From an uncultured Saprospiraceae bacterium (GTDB lineage Bacteria > Bacteroidota > Bacteroidia > Chitinophagales > Saprospiraceae): a DNA stretch of 64,000 bases. The position numbers and the translations under genes were made by a program. The stretch covers positions 1-64,000 of the forward strand of contig CALFDU010000114.1 in NCBI GenBank assembly GCA_937950315.1, read 5' to 3'. Shown in pieces: positions 45,704 through 57,500 of the stretch. The notes beneath the pieces were generated by a model. The model had not been told where the DNA came from and did not search any database. It saw only the letters and a list, made by a program, of their open reading frames with translations. How positions within the stretch are numbered: position 1 is the first letter of the stretch; each line of letters starts with the position of its first letter.

Positions 45704-47365
45704 ATGGAGACTTTTATTTTACCTATTGCAGGAATTCTTGTAGGGTGTATCGTTGGATATTTAATATCCAATGGGATCATCAAGAAATCCAGTCAGGGGA
45801 GCATTGATGCTGCCAACAAAAAAGCAGACCTCACAATTCAAGAAGCCAAGATCACAGCGGAAAGAAAATTGACTGAGGCACAATCTAAAGCCGACAAACT
45901 ACTTTCGCAAGCTGAATCTAGCAATGAAAAAATCAAACAGAAAAAGATTAGAGAGGCGAAAGACAAATACTCTAAACTAAAGACAGACTACGAAAAGTAC
46001 AAATCAGACTTTAAACTTGAAATGAAGGACAAAGAAATGGCCTTGAAAAGTTTAGAAAAAGATTTAGGAACAAAAGAAAAAGATCTTAAAAACGAAGCAG
46101 AGACGGTTGAAAGTAGAGCTAGTGAGATCAGCGCTATCAAGAAAAACCTTGATAAACAATTACAGATAATTTCTAAAAAGAAATTAGACCTAGAGCAGGC
46201 AAATGAAAAACACATCAAAGCGCTAGAAACAGTTGCCAAACTTTCGGAAGAAGATGCCAAGGAACAACTACTAGAAGCTGTAAAAGCGAAGGCTGAAAAT
46301 GATGCACTTTCATTAGAAAAAGACATCATCATTGATGCCAAAGAAAGAGCAAACAAAGAAGCTAAGAAAATCATTATTCAGACGATTCAAAGAATGTGTG
46401 CTGAGTATACGATTGAAAATACCGTATCAGTATTTAACCTACCATCCGATGACATCAAAGGCCAAATCATTGGCAGAGAAGGAAGAAACATTAGAGCGAT
46501 CGAGGCTGCAACAGGTGCGGAAATCATAGTAGATGATACACCAGAAGCAATCATCATTTCTAGTTTTGATCCAATCAGAAGAGAAACCTGTAGATTGTCT
46601 CTTAAGAGATTGGTAGCAGATGGTAGAATCCACCCTGCAAAAATCGAAGAGACTGTTGCTAAAGTCCAAAAGCAACTAGAAGAGCAAATCAAAGAAATCG
46701 GTGAAAGAACTGTTATTGACCTTGATATTCACGGATTGAATGCATACATCACAAGAATGATCGGACGTATGAGATTCAGATCTTCATATGGTCAGAATCT
46801 ATTGAAGCACTCTATCGAAACTGCCAACTTATGTGCAGTCATGGCAGCAGAGCTTGGCTTGAGTCCTAAGCAGATAAAGATGGCTAAGAGAGCGGGTCTA
46901 TTACACGATATAGGAAAGGTTGCAGACGAAGAGTCAGAGTTACCACACGCACTGTTGGGAATGCAGATGCTTGAAAAGAACAAAGAGCATGCTGTTGTAT
47001 TGAATGCTGTCGGAGCTCACCACGATGAGATTGAAATGAACAACATCATCTCCCCTATCGTTCAAGCTTGTGATGCAATATCAGGAGCAAGACCAGGTGC
47101 ACGTAGAGAGATCCTTGAAAGTTACCTAAAGAGAATCGGAGAGCTTGAGGATTTGGCCTTGGGTTATGAAGGTGTACAAAAAGCGTATGCTATTCAGGCA
47201 GGAAGAGAATTAAGAGTAATTGTTGCATCAGACAAGGTTACAGATGCATACACAGATGACTTGGCATTCATGATTTCTCAGAAAATTATGGATGAAATGC
47301 AGTACCCAGGACAAGTAAAGGTTACAGTTATCAGAGAAACAAGAGCTACAGCGGTAGCAAAGTAA
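45704..47365 (+). CDS. rny: Ribonuclease Y
   Basis: 553 residues. An N-terminal membrane helix ([18 protein letters not shown]) is followed by a long charged coiled coil (about residues 35-215). Then come a KH domain ([20 protein letters not shown]) and an HD phosphohydrolase domain with the metal-binding pair His401-Asp402 in LLHDIGK. The end ([14 protein letters not shown]) is typical. It is somewhat longer than the usual 510-525 residues because of the coiled coil. It would be a membrane-bound endoribonuclease that starts mRNA decay. It is transcribed behind the 6S-like RNA and ends in a strong terminator. Confidence 0.96.
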   Translation: METFILPIAGILVGCIVGYLISNGIIKKSSQGSIDAANKKADLTIQEAKITAERKLTEAQSKADKLLSQAESSNEKIKQKKIREAKDKYSKLKTDYEKYKSDFKLEMKDKEMALKSLEKDLGTKEKDLKNEAETVESRASEISAIKKNLDKQLQIISKKKLDLEQANEKHIKALETVAKLSEEDAKEQLLEAVKAKAENDALSLEKDIIIDAKERANKEAKKIIIQTIQRMCAEYTIENTVSVFNLPSDDIKGQIIGREGRNIRAIEAATGAEIIVDDTPEAIIISSFDPIRRETCRLSLKRLVADGRIHPAKIEETVAKVQKQLEEQIKEIGERTVIDLDIHGLNAYITRMIGRMRFRSSYGQNLLKHSIETANLCAVMAAELGLSPKQIKMAKRAGLLHDIGKVADEESELPHALLGMQMLEKNKEHAVVLNAVGAHHDEIEMNNIISPIVQACDAISGARPGARREILESYLKRIGELEDLALGYEGVQKAYAIQAGRELRVIVASDKVTDAYTDDLAFMISQKIMDEMQYPGQVKVTVIRETRATAVAK

Positions 47366-47385
47366 TAAATAAATCTTCTATTACT

Positions 47386-47417
47386 AGGGGCTTCAATGAC
47401 ATTGAAGCCCCTTTTTT
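47386..47417 (+). terminator. Terminator of rny
   Basis: AGGGGCTTCAATG pairs with CATTGAAGCCCC and is followed by six T. Confidence 0.92.
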
Positions 47418-47450
47418 GTACCCGCAGTATAGCTTATTACATTATCTCCA

Positions 47451-47488
47451 TTGGGTTGCCAAAAACAACCCAAGTTGTCTTACTTTTG
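47451..47488 (+). promoter_or_regulatory. icmF promoter (Bacteroidota type)
   Basis: TTG at 47455-47457, a 23-base spacer and TACTTTTG at 47481-47488 fit the -33/-7 consensus. The promoter lies downstream of an earlier in-frame ATG at 47416, which rules that ATG out and supports the start at 47512. Confidence 0.65.
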
Positions 47489-47511
47489 TTCTGTCTTTAA
47501 AACCAAATGAG

Positions 47512-50500
47512 ATGCAAGAAATTAAGGTATATCAGCCTATCAATAAAGTAAGGATATTAACAGCAGCCTCTTTATTTGACGGTCATGATGCGGCGATCAA
47601 TATTATGCGTAGAATTATGCAGCGTAGTGGTGCTGAAATCATTCACCTTGGTCATAACAGATCAGCGCAAGAAATTGTAAGAACTGCTATCCAAGAAGAT
47701 ACGCAAGCCATCGCCATTACCTCTTACCAAGGAGGGCACAATGAGTTTTTCAAATACATCTATGACTTGCTTCAAGAAAACGGAGCAGGCCACATCAAAA
47801 TTTTTGGAGGAGGTGGAGGAACCATTCTGCCTGAAGAGATTGCAGACCTTGAAAGCTATGGTATCACCAAAATATACTCCCCTGATGATGGGCGAACATT
47901 GGGACTACAAGGAATGATCAATGATGTGCTAGAAAAAAGTGATTTTCCTGTGGGAGAAAAACTAGAAGTTGGAATCAAAGATTTAGAAGCCGGAAGGATT
48001 ACGAGTATTGCCAGGGTTATTTCAGCAGCAGAGAACTTTGCTGACAACCACGAAGGATTGTTCAATGAAGTAGAAGCCAAATCAAAAGAAAATACTACTC
48101 CAGTTTTAGGAATTACAGGAACAGGAGGTGCGGGTAAATCTTCCATGGTAGACGAACTAGTAAGAAGATTCACCTTGGATTTTTCTGATAAGAGAATTGC
48201 CATTATATCAGTCGATCCTTCTAAAAGAAAAACAGGTGGCGCTCTACTAGGTGATCGAATTAGAATGAACTCGATCAACACCGATCAAGTTTATATGCGT
48301 TCGCTTGCCACTAGACAATCCAATCTTGCCCTATCAAAACATATCAAAACGGCGCTTGATGTTATCAAAGTAGCTGGATTTGATATGATCATTTTGGAAA
48401 CATCTGGGATTGGACAATCGGATACAGAAATTGTTGATCATTCTGACCTGAGCATGTATGTGATGACGCCAGAATATGGAGCGGCAACACAGTTAGAAAA
48501 AATAGATATGCTTGACTTTGCCAATGTCATTGCAATCAATAAGTTTGATAAGAAAGGCGCGCTGGATGCATTGAGAGATGTAAAAAAGCAATTCAGAAGA
48601 AATCACAATGACTGGGAAATCACCGACGAAGAAATTCCTGTTTATGGAACAATTGCATCGCAGTTTAATGACCCAGGGACCAATGAGTTGTACTTAAAAC
48701 TCATTACTACCATCAATGAAAAAACAAAGGCAAACTTTGAGTCTACACTACAATTAAGAACGGGTGATAGTGAGAAGATTTATATCATTCCTCCGAAGAG
48801 AGTAAGATATCTTTCAGAAATTGTTGAAGGAAATCAAAGATATGGAAGTCATGTTGAGCAACAAGCACAGATTGCTTCTAAATTGTATGCTTTGGACAAG
48901 GTGATTAAAGAAGTTACACTTTCTAGCGGCACCGAAGCCCTTCAAGAGCAATATGATCAATTGTGGAAACACCTAGATGCGGATAATATTGATATACTAC
49001 AAAATTGGGAAGCAAAGAAAGCCAGCTACAAGGAGAAAATATTCAAGTTTCAGGTACGAAACAAGACGATAGAAATTCCTACACATACCAAATCATTGAG
49101 CCAGCAATATATTCCTAAGGTGGCACTGCCAAGGTATCATGATTGGGGAGACATCTTGAGATGGAGCTTACAAGAAAATGTACCAGGAGAATTCCCATAC
49201 ACAGCTGGAGTTTATCCATTTAAAAGAAAAGGAGAAGATCCTACAAGGATGTTTGCAGGAGAAGGAGGACCAGAAAGGACCAACAAGAGATTTCATTACG
49301 TGTCTCTAGATATGCCAGCTAAGAGGTTGTCGACAGCATTTGACTCTGTGACCTTATATGGGGAAGATCCAGGGCATAGGCCTGATATCTATGGAAAGAT
49401 AGGAAACTCCGGAGTAAGTATCTGTTGCCTTGATGATGCAAAGAAATTGTATTCTGGTTTTGATCTTTGTGATCCAGCTACATCTGTATCAATGACAATC
49501 AATGGACCAGCTGCAACCATTTGTGCATTCTTCATGAATGCGGCGATTGACCAACAGTGTGAGAAATACATAACAGAGCATGGACTAGAAAACAAAGTGG
49601 AAGCCGCTTTTCAAAAGAAATACGATAGCAAAGGATTGAAACGTCCGAGTTACCTTGGAGATTTACCGAAGGGAAATGATGGCCTAGGATTGATGTTGCT
49701 GGGATTGACCGGTGACGAGGTATTGGATGCAGATATATACAAAGAGATGAAAGCAAAAGCGCTTTCTTCTGTAAGAGGAACAGTTCAAGCAGATATACTT
49801 AAGGAAGATCAAGCACAGAACACTTGTATTTTTTCAACAGAGTTTTCGTTGAAATTGATGGGTGATATGCAGCAAAATTTCATCAACAATAAGGTGAGAA
49901 ACTTCTACTCAGTATCTATTTCAGGTTATCACATAGCGGAAGCGGGAGCCAATCCAATTACCCAATTGGCATTTACATTGGCGAATGGATTTACCTTTGT
50001 AGAGTACTACTTATTTAGAGGGATGGACATCAACGACTTTGCGCCAAACCTATCTTTCTTCTTCTCCAATGGTATCGATCCTGAGTATGCCGTAATCGGA
50101 AGAGTAGCGAGAAAAATTTGGGCGAAAGCCATGAAATTAAAATACGATGCCAATAAGCGATCACAGATGTTAAAGTATCACATACAGACATCGGGTAGAT
50201 CCCTGCATGCGCAAGAAATATCTTTTAATGATATCAGAACTACTCTTCAGGCATTGTATGCAATCTATGACAATTGTAATTCACTACACACCAATGCCTA
50301 CGATGAAGCGATTACTACACCAACAGAAGAAAGTGTAAGAAGAGCAATGGCCATTCAGTTGATCATCAACAAAGAACTAGGACTTGCGAAGAATGAGAAT
50401 CCACTTCAAGGTGCTTTTATTATCGAAGAGCTGACGGACTTGGTTGAAGAAGCGGTGTATGCAGAATTTGATCGCATAACGGATAGAGGGGGCGTATTGG

Positions 50501-50874
50501 GTGCCATGGAAACAATGTATCAACGAGGTAAGATTCAGGAAGAAAGCTTGTACTATGAGACATTGAAGCACAATGGAGACTATCCGGTGGTAGGTGTAAA
50601 TACATTCTTATCTAAGGAAGGTTCTCCTACTGTTATTCCAAAAGAAGTGATACGCGCAACGGATGAGGAAAAGCAGGAGCAGATTAGGACATTGGAAAAT
50701 ATGAGTAAAGCCAATGAAGCAATACTTGCGTCAAGCCTAAAAGAATTACAGGCAGCTGCGATGAACAATGAAAATGTATTTGAAAAACTGATGGAATGTT
50801 CTAAAGTAGCTTCGCTGGGGCAGATAACCAATGCATTGTACAAAGTAGGAGGCCAGTATAGAAGAAATATGTAA
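47512..50874 (+). CDS. icmF: Fused isobutyryl-CoA mutase (IcmF): B12 domain, GTPase chaperone and mutase
   Basis: 1120 residues from the ATG at 47512. The N-terminal cobalamin-binding domain has DGHDAA, with the cobalt-ligating His25. The central MeaB-like G-protein chaperone has the P-loop GTGGAGKSS (residues 203-211) and a NKFDKKG specificity motif. The C-terminal mutase barrel has [20 protein letters not shown] and [12 protein letters not shown]. This order is the hallmark of IcmF, which interconverts isobutyryl-CoA and n-butyryl-CoA (or related acyl-CoAs) using adenosylcobalamin. The GTPase domain loads and protects the cofactor. It has its own promoter and is not in an operon with the methylmalonyl-CoA mutase encoded convergently downstream. 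Confidence 0.94.
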   Translation: MQEIKVYQPINKVRILTAASLFDGHDAAINIMRRIMQRSGAEIIHLGHNRSAQEIVRTAIQEDTQAIAITSYQGGHNEFFKYIYDLLQENGAGHIKIFGGGGGTILPEEIADLESYGITKIYSPDDGRTLGLQGMINDVLEKSDFPVGEKLEVGIKDLEAGRITSIARVISAAENFADNHEGLFNEVEAKSKENTTPVLGITGTGGAGKSSMVDELVRRFTLDFSDKRIAIISVDPSKRKTGGALLGDRIRMNSINTDQVYMRSLATRQSNLALSKHIKTALDVIKVAGFDMIILETSGIGQSDTEIVDHSDLSMYVMTPEYGAATQLEKIDMLDFANVIAINKFDKKGALDALRDVKKQFRRNHNDWEITDEEIPVYGTIASQFNDPGTNELYLKLITTINEKTKANFESTLQLRTGDSEKIYIIPPKRVRYLSEIVEGNQRYGSHVEQQAQIASKLYALDKVIKEVTLSSGTEALQEQYDQLWKHLDADNIDILQNWEAKKASYKEKIFKFQVRNKTIEIPTHTKSLSQQYIPKVALPRYHDWGDILRWSLQENVPGEFPYTAGVYPFKRKGEDPTRMFAGEGGPERTNKRFHYVSLDMPAKRLSTAFDSVTLYGEDPGHRPDIYGKIGNSGVSICCLDDAKKLYSGFDLCDPATSVSMTINGPAATICAFFMNAAIDQQCEKYITEHGLENKVEAAFQKKYDSKGLKRPSYLGDLPKGNDGLGLMLLGLTGDEVLDADIYKEMKAKALSSVRGTVQADILKEDQAQNTCIFSTEFSLKLMGDMQQNFINNKVRNFYSVSISGYHIAEAGANPITQLAFTLANGFTFVEYYLFRGMDINDFAPNLSFFFSNGIDPEYAVIGRVARKIWAKAMKLKYDANKRSQMLKYHIQTSGRSLHAQEISFNDIRTTLQALYAIYDNCNSLHTNAYDEAITTPTEESVRRAMAIQLIINKELGLAKNENPLQGAFIIEELTDLVEEAVYAEFDRITDRGGVLGAMETMYQRGKIQEESLYYETLKHNGDYPVVGVNTFLSKEGSPTVIPKEVIRATDEEKQEQIRTLENMSKANEAILASSLKELQAAAMNNENVFEKLMECSKVASLGQITNALYKVGGQYRRNM

Positions 50875-50953
50875 AAAAAAAGCACCCGCAAAAAAAATGC
50901 GGATGCGCAACCATTTTAAATGGTTTTCTGTGGTTTATCTTAGTTCAAAGATA
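50872..50953 (-). ncRNA. Possible small RNA sharing an element with the dodecin 3'-UTR
   Basis: On the minus strand a TATCTTTG promoter-like element (50946-50953) is followed by AACCACAGAAAACC, a small palindrome AACCATTTTAAATGGTT (as read on the plus strand) and a hairpin GCATCCGCA...TGCGGGTGC ending in eight T. This would give a transcript of about 70 bases. The same AACCACAGAAAACC-palindrome-hairpin-T-run order recurs behind dodecin (51017-51068). It could equally be only a second terminator. Confidence 0.35.
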
Positions 50954-51016
50954 TCATTAATACGCAAGATTAATGGTCGGGGTCATCAAGAAAACGAATT
51001 GCTGTTAAATAAAAAA

Positions 51017-51047
51017 AGCGTCTACCTAATAAAGGCAGACGCTTAAC
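51017..51047 (-). terminator. Terminator of dodecin gene
   Basis: Read on the minus strand, AGCGTCTGCC, TTTATTA and GGTAGACGCT are followed by seven T. It lies 27 bases after the stop codon. Confidence 0.8.
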
Positions 51048-51073
51048 CAATTAAGGTTTTCTGTGGTTAAATC

Positions 51074-51274
51074 TTATCCAACCTCAAAAGTTACTTTAAG
51101 GTTTACTCTGAATTCAGATACAGCGCCTTTCTTTACTACAACACTCTGTGATTGTACGTAAGCAGACTTGATGTTATTAATTGATTTTGATGCTTTTTTA
51201 ATCGCTTTTTGGGTAGCATCTTCCCAGCTTTTGGTTGAGTTTGATAGTATTTCTATCACTTTCATTACAGCCAT
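51074..51274 (-). CDS. Dodecin
   Basis: 66 residues from the ATG at 51274, the normal dodecin size. An upstream in-frame start at 51370 would add 32 residues of low-complexity sequence and is rejected. The sequence (MAVMKVIEILSNSTKSWEDA, then TQKAIKKASKSINNIKSAYV and EFRVNLKVTFEV) matches dodecin, including the strand-helix-strand pattern and the WED segment whose Trp stacks on flavin. Dodecins form hollow dodecamers that store or buffer flavins. It lies between two B12-dependent mutases and is read in the same direction as the MBL hydrolase gene. Confidence 0.92.
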   Translation of the reverse strand: MAVMKVIEILSNSTKSWEDATQKAIKKASKSINNIKSAYVQSQSVVVKKGAVSEFRVNLKVTFEVG

Positions 51275-51378
51275 AGTAGTCTTATTTAAAATTATAAAAA
51301 GGTAAAAATACATATTAAAATAATTTATAATATGTATTGATCGACTTTTAATATAAATTTTAAGATTCAAGACTGAGA

Positions 51379-52428
51379 TTACACTTTAAAGTCGTAAGAA
51401 TAACCTTCATCAGGGATTATAAATCCATCTGGATCGAAGCCTTCTTCTTTCATCGCTTTCTTGAGTGCATTTTGTGCTATGAACATACCATCATCGGCCA
51501 ATGGAAAGGTACCAAAATGCTTGGCAATGGATTGTTTGGACTGTATATCGTGGTGCACTTGCAATGCTTGGGCAGGTGAAATATGAATTGGACCCATAAA
51601 CCACTCCGGCTGATAAGCTCCAATCGGAATCAAGCACAAATCAATCGGTCCGTACTTATCTCCAAATTCTTTAAAATTGGATCCATAGCCTGTATCTCCT
51701 ACAAAGTATAATTTGTGCATATTGAATTGCATTAGGAAACCACACCACAAGGTTGTGTTTCTATCAAAAAGCCCTCTGCTAGAAAAGTGATTGGCTGGGG
51801 TTGGCATCACGGTCATCTCCCCTACTGAGGTTTCTTGGAACCAATCCAACTCTTCTACTTCTTTGGCGCCTAGTTTGATCAATGAAGACTTCATGCCCAA
51901 TGGCACAATGTACCTAGGATTGAATTTCTTGATAAGGTCTTTGTTAGTATTGGTATCAAAGTGATCGTAATGGTTGTGACTTAATAAAACCAGATCAATC
52001 TGAGGGAGGTCTTCAAACTTCACTCCTGGTGGTCTCATTCTGTGTGGACCAGCAAATTGAAAAGGGCTACACCTATAAGACCAAATGGGATCAGTCAAAA
52101 TATTGAGTCCACCATATTGAATCAAGAAGGTACTGTGGTTCACAAAAGTAATCTTCACCTCATCTATCGCTACTCTATCTGGCAAAGTTTCTTCTCTCAC
52201 AAAGGTCTCGTAGTTCTTTTTCCATGGACCTGGATTTCTTTCTTTCATGTATTTCATGCCATCGGAAGATCCTTTGGCCGAACGACGGCTTGGATTCTGA
52301 AAGCGTTTTCCATTGAAGTGATCCGACTTTGGTCCTTTGTAGTTGGGGCCTGAAAGAAAGTATCCAAAGAGGAAAACCAAGGAGAAAAATATTGCTACTA
52401 CTAGGAGTAGTGCTAAAATAAAATTCAT
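51379..52428 (-). CDS. MBL-fold hydrolase, NAPE-PLD-like
   Basis: 349 residues. An N-terminal membrane helix (ILALLLVVAIFFSLVFLFGYF) anchors the protein, probably facing the periplasm. The metal-binding motif is HNHYDH, with His151, His153, Asp155 and His156. NHSTFLIQYGGLNILTDPIW, ANHFSSRG and YFVGDTGYG follow. The overall pattern matches NAPE-PLD-like metallo-beta-lactamase-fold phosphodiesterases. A lipid or phosphodiester substrate is likely but not proven. The start codon follows the stop of the mutase gene with no intervening base. Confidence 0.87.
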   Translation of the reverse strand: MNFILALLLVVAIFFSLVFLFGYFLSGPNYKGPKSDHFNGKRFQNPSRRSAKGSSDGMKYMKERNPGPWKKNYETFVREETLPDRVAIDEVKITFVNHSTFLIQYGGLNILTDPIWSYRCSPFQFAGPHRMRPPGVKFEDLPQIDLVLLSHNHYDHFDTNTNKDLIKKFNPRYIVPLGMKSSLIKLGAKEVEELDWFQETSVGEMTVMPTPANHFSSRGLFDRNTTLWCGFLMQFNMHKLYFVGDTGYGSNFKEFGDKYGPIDLCLIPIGAYQPEWFMGPIHISPAQALQVHHDIQSKQSIAKHFGTFPLADDGMFIAQNALKKAMKEEGFDPDGFIIPDEGYSYDFKV

Positions 52429-54531
52429 TTATAGTAAGTCGATGATGTCTATGGCTGCTTTACTAATGACCGTACCCGGTCCGAAAACGGCGGCAACACC
52501 TTGTTCAAATAAAAACGGATAATCTTGTGGAGGAATCACACCACCAACAATTACTAAAATATCTTCTCTGCCCAATGCTTTCAATGCAGCAAGTGTGGCA
52601 GGCACCAAAGTCTTATGTCCTGCTGCCAACGAAGATATTCCTAAAATATGAACATCATTTTCTGCTGCTTGTTTAGCAGCTTCTTCAGGCGTCTGGAACA
52701 ATGGACCAATGTCTACATCAAATCCTACATCTGCAAAACTGGTTGCAATCACCTTTGCTCCCCTATCGTGTCCGTCTTGTCCTAATTTGGCGATCATAAT
52801 TCGCGGACGTCTTCCAGATTTGGTTTGAAATTCTTTGGCTTTTTCTCTTGCGGTATTGAAACTCTTGTCCATTTTAATTTCATTTGAATAGACGCCACTG
52901 ATTAATTTATGGCTTGCCTTGAACCTTCCAAATTCTTTTTCTAATGCAGAAGATATTTCACCGAGTGTTGCATCATGCCTTGCCGCTTCTACGGCCAATG
53001 AAAGCAAGTTGCCACCATTTTTGGTTCCTTCTTCTAAGGCTTGTAAGGCTTCATTGACTTTGACTGCATCTCTGTTGGCTTTGGTACGGTTGATCCGATC
53101 GATTTGTTCTTTACGTACTTTAGAAGTATCGACAGAAAGAATCGGTATTTCTGTTTCTTCTTTTTGGTTGAACATGTTGACACCAATGATCTTATCTTCT
53201 CCGCTATCGATTCTTGCTTGTTTTTTGGCAGCAGCAGCTTCGATGTTCATTTTTGGAATGCCTTTTTCGATGGCGGCAGTCATGCCTCCTAGTTTCTCTA
53301 TTTCTAATATGTGTGCCCATGCTTTTTGGACCAATTCCTCTGTGAGTTTTTCAATATAAAACGAACCAGCGGTTGCATCGACAATGTCTGTTACTCCTGC
53401 TTCTTTTTGTAAAATTAATTGAGTGTCTCTTGCAATTTTTGCTGAGTAATCTGTTGGCAAGGCTAGTGCTTCATCCAGTGCATTGGTGTGCAATGATTGC
53501 GTGCCTCCCAATGTTGCAGCCGTTGCTTCAATGGCTGTACGGGCTACATTGTTATATGGATCTTGTGCCGTGAGACTGTAACCACTCGTCTGGCTATGTG
53601 TTCTCAATGCGAGAGACTTTTTATTTTCAGGATTGTATTGCTTGACAATTCTCGCCCATAAAATTCTACCCGCTCTCATCTTGGCTACTTCCATAAACAT
53701 TTGCATGCCAATGCCCCAAAAGAAAGAAAATCGAGGAACAAAATCGTCTACTTTCAAACCAGCCTTCATGCCTGCCTTGATGTATTCCCAGCCATCTGCC
53801 AACGTATATGCCAACTCCAAATCGGCAGGCGCACCTGCTTCATGTATATGGTAACCGCTGATACTGATAGAATTAAATTTGGGAGCATGTTGCGAGGTGA
53901 ACTCAAAAATATCTGAGATGATTCTCATGGAGGGAGCAGGAGGATAAATGTAAGTATTCCTCACCATGAATTCCTTTAATATGTCGTTTTGGATCGTACC
54001 ACTCAATTTATCAACCGACACGCCTTGACGTTCTGCTGCCACAATGAAAAATGCCATGATAGGAATCACTGCGCCATTCATGGTCATAGAAACAGACATA
54101 CTATCCAATGGTATCCCATCAAAAAGTATCTGCATATCCTCAACTGTGTCAATCGCTACTCCGGCCATACCGACATCACCCGAAACGCGGGGATGATCAG
54201 AATCATATCCCCGATGGGTTGCCAGATCAAAAGCCACAGACAATCCTTTCTGACCGGCTGCTAGATTTTTACGATAAAATTCATTGCTTTTTGCTGCGGT
54301 ACTAAATCCTGCATATTGCCTAATAGTCCAAGGTCTACCGACATACATGCTTGCATAGGGTCCACCAAGGTAAGGAGGTGCTCCAGATACAAACTGCTGC
54401 AAAGAAGATTTTTCTTCATTGCTGTAAAATTTCAATATCTGAATTTCTTCGGGGCTAAGGTAAGCTTCTGTTGCCTTTGCTGATTCACGGCCTGCAGCCG
54501 AATCAAACTCGTATCCTGACAAATTTTTCAT
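52429..54531 (-). CDS. scpA: Methylmalonyl-CoA mutase, single-subunit type
   Basis: 700 residues. The N-terminal barrel has [20 protein letters not shown] and [18 protein letters not shown], matching the methylmalonyl-CoA mutase signature with its Tyr and Arg residues. The C-terminal cobalamin domain carries [13 protein letters not shown], with cobalt-ligating His588. It interconverts L-methylmalonyl-CoA and succinyl-CoA with adenosylcobalamin. The length matches single-chain mutases such as Sbm/ScpA; no small subunit gene is adjacent. It starts only 20 bases after the stop of the large SprB-repeat gene and is followed directly by the MBL hydrolase. Confidence 0.95.
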   Translation of the reverse strand: MKNLSGYEFDSAAGRESAKATEAYLSPEEIQILKFYSNEEKSSLQQFVSGAPPYLGGPYASMYVGRPWTIRQYAGFSTAAKSNEFYRKNLAAGQKGLSVAFDLATHRGYDSDHPRVSGDVGMAGVAIDTVEDMQILFDGIPLDSMSVSMTMNGAVIPIMAFFIVAAERQGVSVDKLSGTIQNDILKEFMVRNTYIYPPAPSMRIISDIFEFTSQHAPKFNSISISGYHIHEAGAPADLELAYTLADGWEYIKAGMKAGLKVDDFVPRFSFFWGIGMQMFMEVAKMRAGRILWARIVKQYNPENKKSLALRTHSQTSGYSLTAQDPYNNVARTAIEATAATLGGTQSLHTNALDEALALPTDYSAKIARDTQLILQKEAGVTDIVDATAGSFYIEKLTEELVQKAWAHILEIEKLGGMTAAIEKGIPKMNIEAAAAKKQARIDSGEDKIIGVNMFNQKEETEIPILSVDTSKVRKEQIDRINRTKANRDAVKVNEALQALEEGTKNGGNLLSLAVEAARHDATLGEISSALEKEFGRFKASHKLISGVYSNEIKMDKSFNTAREKAKEFQTKSGRRPRIMIAKLGQDGHDRGAKVIATSFADVGFDVDIGPLFQTPEEAAKQAAENDVHILGISSLAAGHKTLVPATLAALKALGREDILVIVGGVIPPQDYPFLFEQGVAAVFGPGTVISKAAIDIIDLL

Positions 54532-54551
54532 TATCAGTAAATGTAAAAAGA

Positions 54552-57500
54552 TTATCTGGTAAGGGTTATGCTTCCTTTGAAGTATTGTACTTCATCATCG
54601 ACAAATTCTACCTCGATGATATAAACATATACTCCTACGGCTGCATCATCACCATTGAATTGACCATCCCATGAGTTTTCGTCTAGGATTTCATTGCCTG
54701 GTAGAATGTCTTCTGCTGAATGCATAAGATTGCCCCATCGGTCATAGATATAAAAGCTATTGATCTGCCTGACACCTGGACCAGTAAATGGATGGAAAAT
54801 ATCATGCATTCCATCTCGGTCTGGAGTGAAAATGTTAGGCGCCCAGACGTTCCTTACCGTTTTGATATCTACAAAAACTTCTGCTCTTGTTGCACATCCA
54901 TTGACATCAGTCACATCTGCAAAATAGAAGGATGGTACAGTAGGTGTAATATTGATGGAGCTACAATCGTCGGTTAAGCATTCCCATTCACCGACATCTG
55001 ACGACCAGATGATGGTATCTATTGGATTTGGACCCGTTATAATAGCATCGATCTCAGCACTATCATCTCCAAGGTTTAATTCCAAAGGCGATTCTCCTAG
55101 ATCCACAGTAATCGGATCTGGTTGATCGACAAATATCTCAATCATTTCTTCAATGGAACAACCTGCGCTATCGGTTACATTAAAACTAAAGCCACCAGCA
55201 GTTGCTGTAAAACAGGAATCGACCGGCGTGTTTACTCCAAAATTGGTTTGGTACATATACCCATTGCCTGATCCACCGCTCACTTCTTCAAAACATATTA
55301 AAGTAGTTCCACCACTGCAAGGTATTGGTTCAACAGGTGCAAGAGATACTATAATTGGTGTCGCTGCAACAACCTCTTCTGTTAACTCGGCGGTACATCC
55401 TGAGGAATCAGTTACTTGAATAACATATACACCAGGAGGCACTTGATTGGCAATATTTGTTGTAGAAATTTCAGGCGTCCAAGTGTATTCAAATCCACCT
55501 GTACCTCCACTTCCAAATACCTCAATTACAGCTGAAGTATCTGCAAAACAACTTACACCCGCAGTCTGTCCTAATTCTAGTAACAAGCTATCAGGTTCTG
55601 TCAGTTCGATTTCTATTTCTTGTTCGCAATTATTATCATCTGTTACCGACACGGTAAAAAATCCAGGTCCAAGATCAGATAAGGTATTGGTTGTTTCTCC
55701 TGTCTCCCATTGATATCCATAATCTCCAGCAACGGTTCCTCCATTCAAGGCAAGTTCTATGAGACCATCTTCTAGTCCATTACAACTTGGATCTTGGATT
55801 ATTGCATTGATAGGATCTATGATTATTTCTTCTCCGTTTGGTATTTCGATCGAAATGGTATCTGTAGGACAGCCATCAAAAGCGTATACAAACAACTCTC
55901 CTGAAATCAAATCATTGGGTTCGCTCAATTCTCCAAAACTCGTAGACACAACATCTCCGTTTCCATCCAACCAGAAGTAGGTGAATTCAGTTTCTCCAGA
56001 TGGGCTATTGCTAGCTGTGGCAATGGCACTACCATCGTTTCCGTTAAAGCAACTTACTCCTCCAATCAGATCTACTGTTATGTCTGCTTGAGGTGGGTTT
56101 TCTAAAGTAATCATTGTGTCCAATTCGCAACCATCCGCATCTGTTACTGTCACTACATATACTCCTGCTGTAAGATCTTGTGCAAGGTTAAATGTTAAAT
56201 CCTCATCGTGCGCCCAAGCAAAGGTCGGCGAACCTGCGCCACCTACAATTGACACTTCAATTTCGCCATTATCTCCACCAAAACAATCTGGGTTTGATTC
56301 TACTGTATCGAAAATAAAGGTACCTGCACCACTAATGGTGACATCTACCATTTCGGAACAATCTTGATCGGTGTCTGTAGCTATTACTGTAAATGTCCCA
56401 GCGCTCAGGCCGTCTATAAAAGCATCCGTACCAATCTCATTACCTGCAGCATCAAGCCATGAGTAAGTTATATTGCCTGAAGTCGCCGTAATTTCTGCTT
56501 GTGCTGATCCAGAATCTGAAGCTGCGCCGCATCCTACTTCATCAACCACTTCTGCTGAAAGACCCAAAGATCCTGCAACAGTAAAGTCGACATCCAACGT
56601 ATTGGTACATAAATTTTCATCAGTGACAGTAATCGTATAAGTTCCACCGGAAGGAACTGTTATACTTAAATCTGTTTCACCGGTGCTCCACAAAGGAGAA
56701 AGTGCTCCGACACCTCCGTTGATTTCAACTTCCACTTCACCACCATTTCCACTACAATCAAAATCATTCTGGTTTACCAATTCTATTTCAATTTCTGGGG
56801 CATCTCCCGTAACCTCAAATTCTACTTCTACTCTACATCCGTCGTTGTTGAAGAAGAATCCTTCATAAAATCCAGCTTCGATATTAAAGAATCTAATATT
56901 GTCTATACTAGGATCATCTGCGTTTGGAAAATATCCGTATGGTTGTTGTTCTCCATCGTCATTCATAAACATTGGAAAAGTATCCAAGGAAGCTGCTTGA
57001 TTTATATCACCTATTATTTCAACGGTTGCCAGATCTCCAAAGCATTCGATTTCTTGTATGATATCGATTTCAAAAAATCCTTCTGTTTCTGCTTCGATGA
57101 TAACTTCGATATCTTGTTCACAACCCATATCATCTCTGATGTTTATCAAAAATGTGCCAGGATCTAATCCTACAAATTCTCCTTGCATCATTAGTTGTTG
57201 ATCGAAAAAATATGAATCACCGTTTACAGGAGTTCCTCCAGTCACAATCAATGTTATACTACCATCCAAGGAACCACCACAAGTTGCATCTTCTTTTATC
57301 ACTGTTATATCCAATGGAAAGGTCTCAAGTGTTACCGGTTGTGAAACCGCTTGACAACCATTCGCATCTGTTACTGTAACGGTATAACTACCTTCAGGTA
57401 AATCTTCTAATTCGCTAGAAAAAAGTCCATTACTCCATTCAAAAATATAAGGTGTGGCACCACCGAACGCAAATGCCTCTATGTCTCCGGTAAATCCAGG

